NCBI RefSeq assembly: GCF_001552635.1
Contig: NZ_BCRO01000100.1
Location: 1 to 47,971, forward strand
Direction: 5' to 3'
Source of the DNA: Actinomadura hibisca NBRC 15177
GTDB taxonomy: Bacteria > Actinomycetota > Actinomycetes > Streptosporangiales > Streptosporangiaceae
Length of the DNA: 47,971 nucleotides
Shown: positions 26,199 through 34,313 of the stretch, in pieces
Numbering within the stretch: the stretch's first letter is position 1
How the letters are laid out: every line of letters begins with the position of its first letter
Program-made: the position numbers and the translations under genes
The notes under the pieces: generated by a model
Seen by the model: only the letters and a program-made list of their open reading frames with translations
Told to the model about the DNA's origin: nothing
The model's database searches: none

Positions 26199-27715
26199 GC
26201 GCGACGCGGACCATGCCCGCCGCGCGCCGGGCGGCGGCCGCACCCGGCGGGAACGTGCCCGGACGGGCGGACCGGCGGCCGATGTGGGCGCTGGCGGGCG
26301 TCGCGCTGGCCTACCTCGGCGTGCAAATCCTGCTCGTTCCGCTGGACATCACGTTCGCCTGGGACGAGAGCATGTACGTCAGCCAGTACGCGCCCGGCGT
26401 CCCGCCGTCGGTGCTCACCGCGCCGCGCTCGATCGGGATGGGCCTGCTGGTCGCGCCGGTCACGCTGCTCACCGCGTCGGTGACCGCGATCCGCCTGTAC
26501 CTGGCGGTGTTGTCGGCGGTGTGCCTGTTCCTGGCGTTCCTGCCGTGGCTGGCGCTGCGCGGCGGCCGCGTCGTCCCGCTGGCGGCGGCGCTGTACGGCG
26601 GCCTGTGGCTGACGGTCTTCTACGGCGGCCAGGCGATGCCGAACGTCTACACCGCCGGATGCACGGTCGCGGCGGTCGCGCTGTTCCCGCTCGCGGCGAC
26701 CGCCGACCGGCGCGCCCGCAAGGCGGCGGCGCTGGCGGGGCTGGTCGCGGCGTTCGCGGTGATGTCGCTGCTGCGCCCGATGGACGCGCCGTGGACCGCG
26801 CTGCCGCTGTTCGCGGCGGCGCTGGTGTACCGGCGCTGGCGGCGGGTCGCGCCGCTCGCGGCCGTGGCCGCCGGGTCGGCGGTCGGCTGGGGCCACTGGC
26901 TCTACGACGCCTACGCCCGGTTCGGCGGCCCGGCCCACCGGCTGGAGCTGATCGACCAGGTCAACGGCGGCGGCCTGCACTTCCTGCTGCTGCGGCACGT
27001 GGAGAGCTTCGGCAGCACGGCCCTGGTATGCCGGGACGGCGAGCCCGACTGCGGCGGCTACACCGTCGCGGCCGTGCTGCTGGCGTGCGTGCTGCCGCCG
27101 CTGGCGCTGCTCGGCTTGTGGGCGGCGCGGCGCGCGGGGCTTGCTCCGGTGATGGTGCTGGCGATCGGCACCGCCGTCGTGGTGGCGGTGCCGTACCTGT
27201 TCCTGACCGGCCACGCCAACCCGCGCTACCTGCTGCCGAGCGAGGCGCTGCTGGCGCTGCCGGTGGCCGCCGGGTTGTGGTGGCTGGCGGGGCGCGGGGA
27301 CCGGCCCGGCCGCGTCGCGGTCGTGGGGGCGCTCGTGTTCGCGCACCTGGCGGGGCAGGCGGCGATCGCGGCGGTGTTCGCGGACAGGATCGAGCGGCAG
27401 CGCCGTCCGGTCGCCGAGGCCGCCGCGCGGTTGCGCGCGCTCGGCGTCGGCTCGCCGTGCTTCGTCTACGGGTACGAGGCTCCGGAGCTGGGCTACCTGA
27501 CGCGGTGCAGCGCCTGGGGCGTCTACCCGGGCGTGCTGCCCAAGGGGGCCGCCGCCAAGGCGGTGGGCAAACGGCTGGCGGCGGAGACGAAGGCCGGGCG
27601 CAAGGTCGCGGTCGTCGCGCTGGAGGAGCGGCCCGGCGACTTCCCGCGCGGCTGGCGGCGCGTCCGGCTGCTGCCGGACGTCCCGCTGTACGCGCACCTG
27701 CCGCCGGGACAGTGA
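26195..27715 (+). CDS. Polytopic GT-C family glycosyltransferase
   Basis: A 506-residue integral membrane protein with ~10-11 helices and a soluble C-terminal end. The first outer loop contains ITFAWDESMYVSQY, whose acidic Asp/Glu pair is typical of the catalytic base site of GT-C enzymes that take sugars from polyprenyl phosphate. LTGHANPRYLLPSE resembles the NxRYxxP-type loop of ArnT/PMT-like transferases. The start ATG 26195 overlaps the stop of the GT2-GtrA gene (ATGA), with GGAGG upstream, so translation is coupled. It probably uses the lipid-linked sugar made and flipped by that upstream protein. Donor and acceptor are unknown. Confidence 0.8.
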   Translation: MSATRTMPAARRAAAAPGGNVPGRADRRPMWALAGVALAYLGVQILLVPLDITFAWDESMYVSQYAPGVPPSVLTAPRSIGMGLLVAPVTLLTASVTAIRLYLAVLSAVCLFLAFLPWLALRGGRVVPLAAALYGGLWLTVFYGGQAMPNVYTAGCTVAAVALFPLAATADRRARKAAALAGLVAAFAVMSLLRPMDAPWTALPLFAAALVYRRWRRVAPLAAVAAGSAVGWGHWLYDAYARFGGPAHRLELIDQVNGGGLHFLLLRHVESFGSTALVCRDGEPDCGGYTVAAVLLACVLPPLALLGLWAARRAGLAPVMVLAIGTAVVVAVPYLFLTGHANPRYLLPSEALLALPVAAGLWWLAGRGDRPGRVAVVGALVFAHLAGQAAIAAVFADRIERQRRPVAEAAARLRALGVGSPCFVYGYEAPELGYLTRCSAWGVYPGVLPKGAAAKAVGKRLAAETKAGRKVAVVALEERPGDFPRGWRRVRLLPDVPLYAHLPPGQ

Positions 27716-27737
27716 CGGCGCGGGCGCGCCGCTCGGG

Positions 27738-28439
27738 TCAGTCCGGGCGGTGCGCCCACGCGAACAGCGTCACGCCCGGCCACGACCGCACCGGCAAACG
27801 CTGCTCGACGGCGGTGGCGAAGGCCAGGAGCCGGTCCACGGCGACCGGCGGCGTCCCGAGGTCCTCGCAGTGCGCGCGCCGGTGCCGCATCCACCGCACG
27901 ATCGGCCGCACCAGGACGTTCCAGCTCCACACCCGCTCCACCAGCAGTCCCGCACCGGCGAGCACCTCGGCGAGCGCGGCGCGCGAGTAGCGGCGCACCC
28001 GCGACAGCGCCACGTCGTGCGCCGACCACAACGCCATGTCGGCGGGCACCGACACCAGCGCCGCGCCGCCCGGCCGCAACACCCGCGCGATCTCGGCGGC
28101 GGCCTGGCCGTCGTCGTCGACGTGGGCGAGCACGCCCAGCGCGAGCGCGAGGTCGTACTCCTCCGACGGCAGCGGCAACCACCGCGCGTCGGCCCGGCAC
28201 GCGGCCACGCCGCGCGCCGCGCACAACTCCACCGCCGTCGCCGAGCCGTCCACGGCGGTGACCTCCCAGCCCTGGTCCATCAGCAGCCGGGACACGCCGC
28301 CGCCCCCGGCCCCGATGTCCACGGCGTGGCCGGGATCGCCGAGCCGCCGCAGTTCCCGGGTGAGCAGCGCGCGGCGCTCGCGGTGCCACCAGTTGCCGTT
28401 CTCGATCTCGACGACGCGCTCAATCTCGACGGTGTCCAC
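27738..28439 (-). CDS. Class I SAM-dependent methyltransferase, copy 2
   Basis: About 233 residues, a clear paralogue of the methyltransferase at 24186. Shared blocks are EIERVVEIENGNWWHRERR, VDIGAGGGGVSRLL (SAM loop), LRPGGAALVSVPADMALWSAHDVALSRVRRYS and SWPGVTLFAWA near the end. It is the only gene in the stretch 13289-30000 on the minus strand. The GTG at 28439 is chosen by alignment with copy 1; an in-frame GTG at 28475 is possible, and neither has a good ribosome binding site. It is convergent with the GT-C gene (22 bp apart) and divergent from the GT-C gene at 28627. Probably a second methylation step on the same class of glycan. Confidence 0.83.
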   Translation of the reverse strand: MDTVEIERVVEIENGNWWHRERRALLTRELRRLGDPGHAVDIGAGGGGVSRLLMDQGWEVTAVDGSATAVELCAARGVAACRADARWLPLPSEEYDLALALGVLAHVDDDGQAAAEIARVLRPGGAALVSVPADMALWSAHDVALSRVRRYSRAALAEVLAGAGLLVERVWSWNVLVRPIVRWMRHRRAHCEDLGTPPVAVDRLLAFATAVEQRLPVRSWPGVTLFAWAHRPD

Positions 28440-28626
28440 GCCCCTAGCCGACGCGATGGCGCGGGCGGGGACCACCAGCGCCGCCGATCATGACCGGATC
28501 GTTGACCCGGACTTGGCCGCCGCCCGGTCCGGCGTCCCCGACGGGGGCCCGGCCCCGGCGAATGAACCGGCGGAGGCGGGTAGGAGACGGGCAACCCCTT
28601 TGGCCTGAAATCACCGGAGGTGCCCG

Positions 28627-30216
28627 GTGCGGCGGCTGACTCGTCTCCTGCGGACGCACTGGGCGATGGCGGGCGCGGTGACGGTCGCGCTGGCGCTGCG
28701 CGTGCTGGCGGTGCTGGGCTATCCGACGATCCTGTGGTTCGGGGACTCGGTGGGGTACCTGCGGTCGGCGGTGCGGCTTGCGCCGTCGGGGACACGGCCT
28801 AGCGGGTACTCGGTGCTGCTGGCGGTGTTGAAGCCGTTCCACAGCTTCATCGTGGTGGTCACGGTGCAACACCTGCTCGGCCTGGGGGTCGCGCTGATGG
28901 TGTACGCGCTGGTGTGGCGGCATGTGCGGGCGGCATGGCCGTCGCGGGCCTGGCTGCCGGGCGCGCTGGGGACGTCGGTGGCTGCGCCGGTGCTGTTCGA
29001 CGCCTACCAGATCGAGCTGGAGCACCTGGGGCTGTCGGACGCGCTGTTCATGTTCTTGCTGGTCGCGGCGGTCGTGGTGCTGCTGTGGCGGACGGAGGTC
29101 GGCTGGCGGACGGCGGCGTCGTCCGGCGGGCTGCTGGGGCTGGCGGCGGTGACGCGGTCGGTGGGGTGGCCGCTGCTGCTGCTCGTGCTGGCGTGGTTGT
29201 TGCTGCGGCGGCATGGCAAACGGGCGATGGTGGTGCCGGGTGTGGCGCTGACGGGGGCGTACCTGGTGCCGCTGGGGTTGTACGTCGGGTGGTTCCACGC
29301 GGCGCACGAGCGGGTCGCGCTGACCAACACCGAGAAGGTGTTCCTGTACGGGCGCACGGCGGACTTCGCGGACTGCGCGCTGATCAAGCCGCGTCCGGAG
29401 CTGGCGCGCCTGTGCCCGAAGCCGCCGCCCGAGGACGTGTCGCCCGCGTACGCGGCGTTGTGGACGGACCGGTCGCCGTTCGCGGAGATGCGCGGGGGCA
29501 AGGCGGCGGGCAACGACCTGGCGGGGGAGTTCGCCTTCGCGGCGATCAGGGAGCAGCCGGGGGACTACCTGCGGGTCGTCGGACGGGACGTGGCGCGGGC
29601 GTTCGCGTGGGAGCGGACGGTGTACCCGTCGCCGTGGACGTTCCAGAAGTACGAGTTCCCGGAGCGGACGGCGAAGCTGAACAAGGAGCAGGCGCGCGTC
29701 GCCCGCGCGTACACGGGATCGGCGGGGCCGCGGAAGGTGGTGGAGCCGTACGCGGGCTGGATGCGCGCCTACCAGGAGCACGTGTTCCTGCCGGGCACGG
29801 TGCTGGGGGCGGTGCTGCTGGTCGGGGCGGCCGGGCTGCTGTGGCCGGACCGGGGCGCGCGGCGCATGGCGCTGCTGCCGTGGCTGGTGGCGTGGGCGTT
29901 GCTGGGGGTACCGGCGGCGACGGCGGACTTCGACTACCGGTACGTGCTGCCCGCGATGCCGTTCGCGGCGCTCGCGGCGGCGCTGGCGTTCGCGCCGCGC
30001 CGCCACGAGCGGACGGCGGTGCTCAGCGGCGACGCCGCACCAGGTACCGGAACACCAGCAGCAGCGCGACCAGGGCGCCCAGGGCGGGGACGGCGCGCTT
30101 GGCCAGCGACGGACCGGCGATCTCCAGGAGGTCGATGGCGTCGTCGGAGTCGTCGCGGGGCCGGATCGGGGTCACCGGCCGCAGCGGCTCGGCGGGCCGC
30201 ACGGCCTCGGCGGTGA
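28627..30216 (+). CDS. Polytopic GT-C-like membrane protein with extended 3' end
   Basis: A 529-residue membrane protein with ~9-10 helices. An early loop holds WFGDSVGYLRSAV, a GT-C-like acidic site, followed by RPSGYSVLLAVLKP. A large periplasmic segment (~235-390) carries RTADFADCALIKPRPE and VARAFAWERTVYPSP. The last membrane helix ends near residue 462 (30010). From there ~65 residues are an Arg/Gly/Ala-rich tail that reads through the antisense of the CoxG-like gene, so the natural stop was probably lost or never existed. The GTG at 28627 follows CGGAGG by 8 bases. Likely a lipid-linked-sugar transferase; donor unknown. Confidence 0.75.
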   Translation: MRRLTRLLRTHWAMAGAVTVALALRVLAVLGYPTILWFGDSVGYLRSAVRLAPSGTRPSGYSVLLAVLKPFHSFIVVVTVQHLLGLGVALMVYALVWRHVRAAWPSRAWLPGALGTSVAAPVLFDAYQIELEHLGLSDALFMFLLVAAVVVLLWRTEVGWRTAASSGGLLGLAAVTRSVGWPLLLLVLAWLLLRRHGKRAMVVPGVALTGAYLVPLGLYVGWFHAAHERVALTNTEKVFLYGRTADFADCALIKPRPELARLCPKPPPEDVSPAYAALWTDRSPFAEMRGGKAAGNDLAGEFAFAAIREQPGDYLRVVGRDVARAFAWERTVYPSPWTFQKYEFPERTAKLNKEQARVARAYTGSAGPRKVVEPYAGWMRAYQEHVFLPGTVLGAVLLVGAAGLLWPDRGARRMALLPWLVAWALLGVPAATADFDYRYVLPAMPFAALAAALAFAPRRHERTAVLSGDAAPGTGTPAAARPGRPGRGRRAWPATDRRSPGGRWRRRSRRGAGSGSPAAAARRAARPRR

Positions 30217-31123
30217 CGGGCGCGGGCTCGGCGGGCTGGATGGGCTCGACGATCCGGATGGGGTCGGGCGGGGTGTCGTCGGAGGTGGACTCGACGGGGC
30301 TGGCGGGCCGCTGCTGCGGAACGGCCGCGACGGGCGCGACGGGCGTCTCCGCCGAGGCCGCGGCACTTTCGGCGGCCTGCTCGGCACCTTGCTGGTCCAC
30401 GACCTGCGACGCGTCGGCGGCGCGCTCGGCGGCCTGCTCCGCGCCCTGCTGATCGACAACCTGCTGAGGCTCCACGACTTCGGCTTCGACAGCCTGCGGC
30501 TGCACGGTCTCCGCCTCGGCCGCCTGCTCCGCGGTCTGCGGCTGCACGGCCTGCGCCTCGGCGGCCTGTTCCGCGCCCTGCTGGTCCACGATCAGCGGCT
30601 GCACGAACTCCGGCTCGGCGGAGCGCTGTTCGGCGACGGCCGCCTGCTGCACGATGTTCGGCTCCGTCGGCTCCTCGCCCGGGGCCTCCAGCTCCGCCGC
30701 CAGCGCCTTGGCGAAGCGGGAGATCAGCTTGGCCCCCACCTCGGCCAGGATGTTGCGGCCGAACTGGGCGGGCCGCCCGGTCACGTTCAGCGTGGTGCGC
30801 ACGGTGACGCGGGTGCGGTCGCCCTCGTCGTGCAGCAGCGCCCGCACGGTCGCGGCGGCCGTGCCCGCGCCGCGCGCCTCCTTGGCGGCGGCCTCGATGG
30901 TCACGGTGCGCGCGGCGGCGTCGGCCGCGACGATGCGCGCGGTGCCCCGGTAGGTGATGGTCATCGCGCCGACCTTCACCTTCATCCGGCCCGCGTACTC
31001 CTCGCCGTCCACCGAGTCGAGCGTGGCGCCCGGCATGCACGACGCCACGCGCTCCACGTCCAGCAGCACCGACCAGGCCCGGTCCACCGGCACGGGCACG
31101 GTGAACTCGTGATCCAGCTCCAT
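30023..31123 (-). CDS. CoxG-like SRPBCC protein with repeat linker and C-terminal membrane anchor
   Basis: 366 residues in three parts. Residues ~1-150 are a CoxG/SRPBCC domain (MELDHEFTVPVPVDRAWSVL, CMPGATLD, YAGRMKVKVGAMTITYRG, FGRNILAEVGAKLISRFA). Residues ~165-290 are a Gln/Ala/Glu/Val-rich linker with VDQQGAEQAAE three times. The end is one hydrophobic helix, AVPALGALVALLLVFRYLV, followed by Arg residues. CoxG helps recruit CO dehydrogenase to the membrane in Oligotropha/mycobacteria, and the tail anchor here fits that role. Its likely partners, coxS-coxL-coxM, lie 6 kb away across the DPA genes. The last 194 bases overlap the convergent membrane-protein gene. Confidence 0.88.
   Translation of the reverse strand: MELDHEFTVPVPVDRAWSVLLDVERVASCMPGATLDSVDGEEYAGRMKVKVGAMTITYRGTARIVAADAAARTVTIEAAAKEARGAGTAAATVRALLHDEGDRTRVTVRTTLNVTGRPAQFGRNILAEVGAKLISRFAKALAAELEAPGEEPTEPNIVQQAAVAEQRSAEPEFVQPLIVDQQGAEQAAEAQAVQPQTAEQAAEAETVQPQAVEAEVVEPQQVVDQQGAEQAAERAADASQVVDQQGAEQAAESAAASAETPVAPVAAVPQQRPASPVESTSDDTPPDPIRIVEPIQPAEPAPVTAEAVRPAEPLRPVTPIRPRDDSDDAIDLLEIAGPSLAKRAVPALGALVALLLVFRYLVRRRR
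30370..30605 (-). repeat. In-frame repeats encoding the CoxG linker
   Basis: Imperfect 33-60-bp repeats encode VDQQGAEQAAE (three times) and related EAxxVQPQ units. High DNA similarity between units suggests expansion by slippage or unequal crossing. Length is likely to vary between strains. Confidence 0.7.
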
Positions 31124-31343
31124 CGTCAGGTCCTTGTCATCCGGGGGCTTGCGGCGACCCTACGGCCACCCCCGGGCCCGCCGCCAGGCACCCCCGGCTC
31201 CCGGCGGCCGGGCCGGGCGCGCGCACGCGTACCCGGTCTGGTTCACCCCAAGGCACGACCTCGGTAAAGCCTCCGGCGCGAACGTCACTCCATGGATGCG
31301 TGTCACTACTGTTCGTTGCCTAGGTGGCGAGTGGAGGTGGGAA

Positions 31344-32027
31344 GTGGCGGCTTCGGGGAGTTCGCTGTTCGCACGAGCCTGGTCCGACGGGCTGGCCGCG
31401 GTGCACGAGGCCGACCTGCGCCTCTGCCGCCGCGTGCGCGAGCGCGTCAACGGGACGGGCGTCGTCCAGGCGGGCCGGGTGTTGTCGCACAGCGCCGAGC
31501 ACGCCGGATTGTGGCTGGTCGCCGGTGCGGCGGGCGCGGTCCTGGACCACCGCCGCCGTGGCCGCTGGCTCGCCGCCACGGCCACCGTCGCCGCCGCGCA
31601 CGCGGCCGCCGTCGCGGTCAAGCGCGTCGTCCCGCGCCCGCGCCCGGACCTGCCCGGCCTGCCCGCGCTCACCCGGACCTTCAGCGCGCGCAGCTTCCCC
31701 AGCGCGCACGCCACCTCCTCGACCGCCGCCGTCATCGCGTTCGGCGGGCTGCTGCCGAGCCGGCTGACGGCGCCGACGGCCGCGCTGACCTGCGCGTCCC
31801 GCGTCGTGCTCGGGGCGCACTACCCGTCGGACGTGCTCACCGGCGCAGCACTCGGCGCAGCCGTCGGCGCGGCGGCCCGTGCGATGACCGGCCCCGCGAT
31901 CGCCGCGACGGCTCGCGCGATGACCGACCCTGCGGCTACTACGGCGGCCCACACGCCGACCGGCGTGGCCGTCGGTGTGGTGGGGCGCATGGTCACGACA
32001 GAACCTCACCGGCAGGGCGTCCGATGA
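31344..32027 (+). CDS. PAP2-type phosphatase, decaprenylphosphoryl-5-phosphoribose phosphatase-like
   Basis: A 227-residue type 2 phosphatidic acid phosphatase. The three catalytic motifs are present: KRVVPRPRP (KX6RP), FPSAHA (PSGH variant with Ala for Gly) and SRVVLGAHYPSDV (SRX5HX3D). Hydrophobic segments surround them. In mycobacteria the PAP2 protein Rv3807c next to ubiA is assigned to removing the 5-phosphate of decaprenyl-phosphoryl-phosphoribose, and the gene order here is the same. The GTG at 31344 follows GGAGG by 6 bases. The stop overlaps the ubiA-type start (ATGA), so the two are coupled. The ~50 C-terminal residues are Ala/Thr-rich and probably unconserved. Confidence 0.85.
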   Translation: MAASGSSLFARAWSDGLAAVHEADLRLCRRVRERVNGTGVVQAGRVLSHSAEHAGLWLVAGAAGAVLDHRRRGRWLAATATVAAAHAAAVAVKRVVPRPRPDLPGLPALTRTFSARSFPSAHATSSTAAVIAFGGLLPSRLTAPTAALTCASRVVLGAHYPSDVLTGAALGAAVGAAARAMTGPAIAATARAMTDPAATTAAHTPTGVAVGVVGRMVTTEPHRQGVR

Positions 32028-32962
32028 CCCTCGGCGGTCTGGTCCAGGAGGCGGCCCGGACGTCCCCGCCGCCCCCGCCCCGCCGCCGCACCGCGCCGCT
32101 CACCGGCCTGGTGCGCACCGCGCGGCCCCGCCAATGGACGAAGAACGCCCTGGTCCTCGCGGTCCCGCTGGCGGCGGCCCGGATGGAGCCGGGCATCCTG
32201 CTCGCGGCCGGTGCGGCGTTCGCCGCGTTCTGCCTGGCGGCCTCGGCCGTCTACTTCCTCAACGACCTGCTCGACGTGGAGGCCGACCGCCGGCACCCCG
32301 ACAAGCGGACGCGTCCCATCGCGGCCGGGACCGTCCCCACCCCGCTCGCCTGGACGGCAGGCGCGGTGTGCGCCGTCGCGGCCGTGGCGCTGGCCGCCCT
32401 CGCGACCAACGCGGCCACCGCCGTCATCGTCGGCGGCTACCTGCTGGTCAACGTGGCCTACTGCCTGCGGCTCAAGCACATCGTCGTGGTGGACCTGGCA
32501 GTGGTGGCCAGCGGGTTCCTGCTGCGCGCGCTGGCCGGGGGCGTGGCCGCCGGGCTGCCGATCTCCCGCTGGTTCCTGCTGGTGGCCGGGTTCGGGTCGT
32601 TGTTCGTGGTGGCGGGCAAGCGCTACTCGGAGCTGGTCGTGGTCGGGCAGGAGACCGGCTCGCGCCGTTCGCTGGCCGGGTACTCCGCCTCCTACCTGCG
32701 GTTCGTGTGGGGCACGGCGGCGGCGGTGACGCTGACCGCCTACTGCCTGTGGGCCTCCGAGACGCCCCCGGCGGGCGGTCTGGAGGTGCCGTGGCAGCAG
32801 CTCAGCATCGCCCCGTTCACGTTGTCGATGCTCAGCTACGCCTACGTGATCGACAGCGGCCGGGCAGGCAAGCCCGAGGACGCCGTCCTCGGCACGCCCG
32901 CGCTGCCGCTGCTCGGCCTGTGCTGGCTGACCCTGGTCGCCCTGGGAGCGATGCATGTCTGA
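32024..32962 (+). CDS. ubiA: Decaprenyl-phosphate phosphoribosyltransferase (UbiA family)
   Basis: A 312-residue prenyltransferase-superfamily membrane protein with ~8-9 helices. The first Asp-rich motif is NDLLDVEADRRHPDKRTRP, carrying the NDxxDxxxD set, and the second conserved region is KRYSELVVVGQETG. These fit the DPPR synthase branch (mycobacterial Rv3806c), which joins phosphoribosyl pyrophosphate and decaprenyl phosphate, rather than menaquinone or haem prenyltransferases. Position between PAP2 and DprE1 genes supports it. The ATG at 32024 overlaps the PAP2 stop, and its own 3' end overlaps dprE1 by 8 bases. It supplies the first committed step for decaprenyl-phosphoryl ribose and arabinose. 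Confidence 0.92.
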   Translation: MTLGGLVQEAARTSPPPPPRRRTAPLTGLVRTARPRQWTKNALVLAVPLAAARMEPGILLAAGAAFAAFCLAASAVYFLNDLLDVEADRRHPDKRTRPIAAGTVPTPLAWTAGAVCAVAAVALAALATNAATAVIVGGYLLVNVAYCLRLKHIVVVDLAVVASGFLLRALAGGVAAGLPISRWFLLVAGFGSLFVVAGKRYSELVVVGQETGSRRSLAGYSASYLRFVWGTAAAVTLTAYCLWASETPPAGGLEVPWQQLSIAPFTLSMLSYAYVIDSGRAGKPEDAVLGTPALPLLGLCWLTLVALGAMHV

Positions 32963-34313
32963 CGTCCGCACGCGCGCGCTCACCGGCTGGGGCCGCACCA
33001 GCCCCACCACCGCCCGGGTGGCCGCGCCCCGCAACCCCGCCGAGGTGCACGAACGGCTCATCGGCCGCACCGACAGAGGCGTCATCGCACGCGGCCTCGG
33101 CCGCAGCTACGGCGACCCCGCCCAGAACGCGGGCGGCACCGTCATCGACATGACCGGCCTCGACCGCGTCCTGGACCTCGATCTGGAACGCGGCCTGGTC
33201 ACCTGCCAGGCCGGGCTGAGCCTGCACCGGCTGATGGAACTGGTGTTGCCGTTCGGCTGGTTCGTGCCCGTCACCCCCGGCACCCGGCACGTGACCATTG
33301 GCGGGGCCATCGGCTCCGACATCCACGGCAAGAACCACCACGCCGACGGCGCCTTCGCCCAGCACGTCGAGCGCTTCGAGCTGCTCCAGGCCGACGGGAC
33401 CGTCCGGCAGGTCTCCCCAGAGTCGGACCCGGAGACGTTCTGGGCCACCGCGGGCGGCATGGGGCTCACCGGGATCGTGCTGTCGGCCGTGCTGCGGCTG
33501 ATCCCCGTCGAGACGGCGTGGATGAAGGTGGACGTCGCCCGCTGCGCCGACCTCGACGACGTGATGGCGCGGATGGCCGACGGCGACGCCTCCCGGCGCT
33601 ACTCGGTGGCCTGGCTGGACTGCCTGGCCACCGGCGCGTCGCTGGGCCGCTCGGTGCTGGAGTGCGGCGAGCACGCCGCGCTCGCCGACCTGCCCGCCCG
33701 CCCGGCCCGCGACCCGCTGCGCTTCCGGCCGCGCACGCTGGGCGGCGTGCCGTCCGCGCTGCCCGGCGGCCTGCTGGGGCGGCACAGCATCGCGCTGTTC
33801 AACGAGACCTGGTACCGCAAGGCCCCGCGCCGCAAGGACGGCCACCTCAAGACGATCGCCGGTTTCTTCCACCCGCTGGACGGGGTGCGCGACTGGAACC
33901 GTATGTACGGGCCCGCCGGGTTCCTCCAGTACCAGTTCGTCGTCCCGTTCGGGGCCGAGCGCACGCTGCGCCGCATCGTGGAGAGCATCAGCGCCGCCGG
34001 AGCGCCGTCGTTCCTGACGGTGCTCAAGCGGTTCGGACCGGGCGACCCCGGCCACCTGTCGTTCCCGATCGAGGGCTGGACGCTGGCGCTGGACTTCCCC
34101 GCCGCGACGCCCGGCCTCGCCGCGCTGCTCGACGGCTTCGACCGCCAGGTGGCCGAGGCGGGCGGCCGCGTCTACCTCGCCAAGGACTCGCGGATGGCGC
34201 CCGACCTCGTCCCGCACATGTACCCGCGCCTGGCGGAGTTCCGCCAGGCGCGTTCCACGCTCGACCCCGACGGGGTCTTCGTCTCGGATCTGGCCCGGAG
34301 GCTCGCCCTATGA
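32955..34313 (+). CDS. dprE1: Decaprenylphosphoryl-beta-D-ribose 2'-oxidase DprE1
   Basis: A 452-residue VAO-family FAD enzyme oxidising the 2'-OH of decaprenyl-phosphoryl ribose. The FAD domain has ARGLGRSYGDPAQNAGG and IGGAIGSDIHGKNHH (the His equivalent of mycobacterial His132). The substrate domain has SFPIEGWTLALDFP. The C-terminal VYLAKDSRM supplies Lys410, equivalent to catalytic Lys418 of M. tuberculosis. Position 378, aligned with the benzothiazinone-reactive Cys387, is Ala. Length matches family (461). ATG 32955 lies inside the ubiA end. The stop overlaps dprE2 (ATGA), so the two epimerase subunits are translationally coupled as in mycobacteria. Confidence 0.95.
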   Translation: MSDVRTRALTGWGRTSPTTARVAAPRNPAEVHERLIGRTDRGVIARGLGRSYGDPAQNAGGTVIDMTGLDRVLDLDLERGLVTCQAGLSLHRLMELVLPFGWFVPVTPGTRHVTIGGAIGSDIHGKNHHADGAFAQHVERFELLQADGTVRQVSPESDPETFWATAGGMGLTGIVLSAVLRLIPVETAWMKVDVARCADLDDVMARMADGDASRRYSVAWLDCLATGASLGRSVLECGEHAALADLPARPARDPLRFRPRTLGGVPSALPGGLLGRHSIALFNETWYRKAPRRKDGHLKTIAGFFHPLDGVRDWNRMYGPAGFLQYQFVVPFGAERTLRRIVESISAAGAPSFLTVLKRFGPGDPGHLSFPIEGWTLALDFPAATPGLAALLDGFDRQVAEAGGRVYLAKDSRMAPDLVPHMYPRLAEFRQARSTLDPDGVFVSDLARRLAL

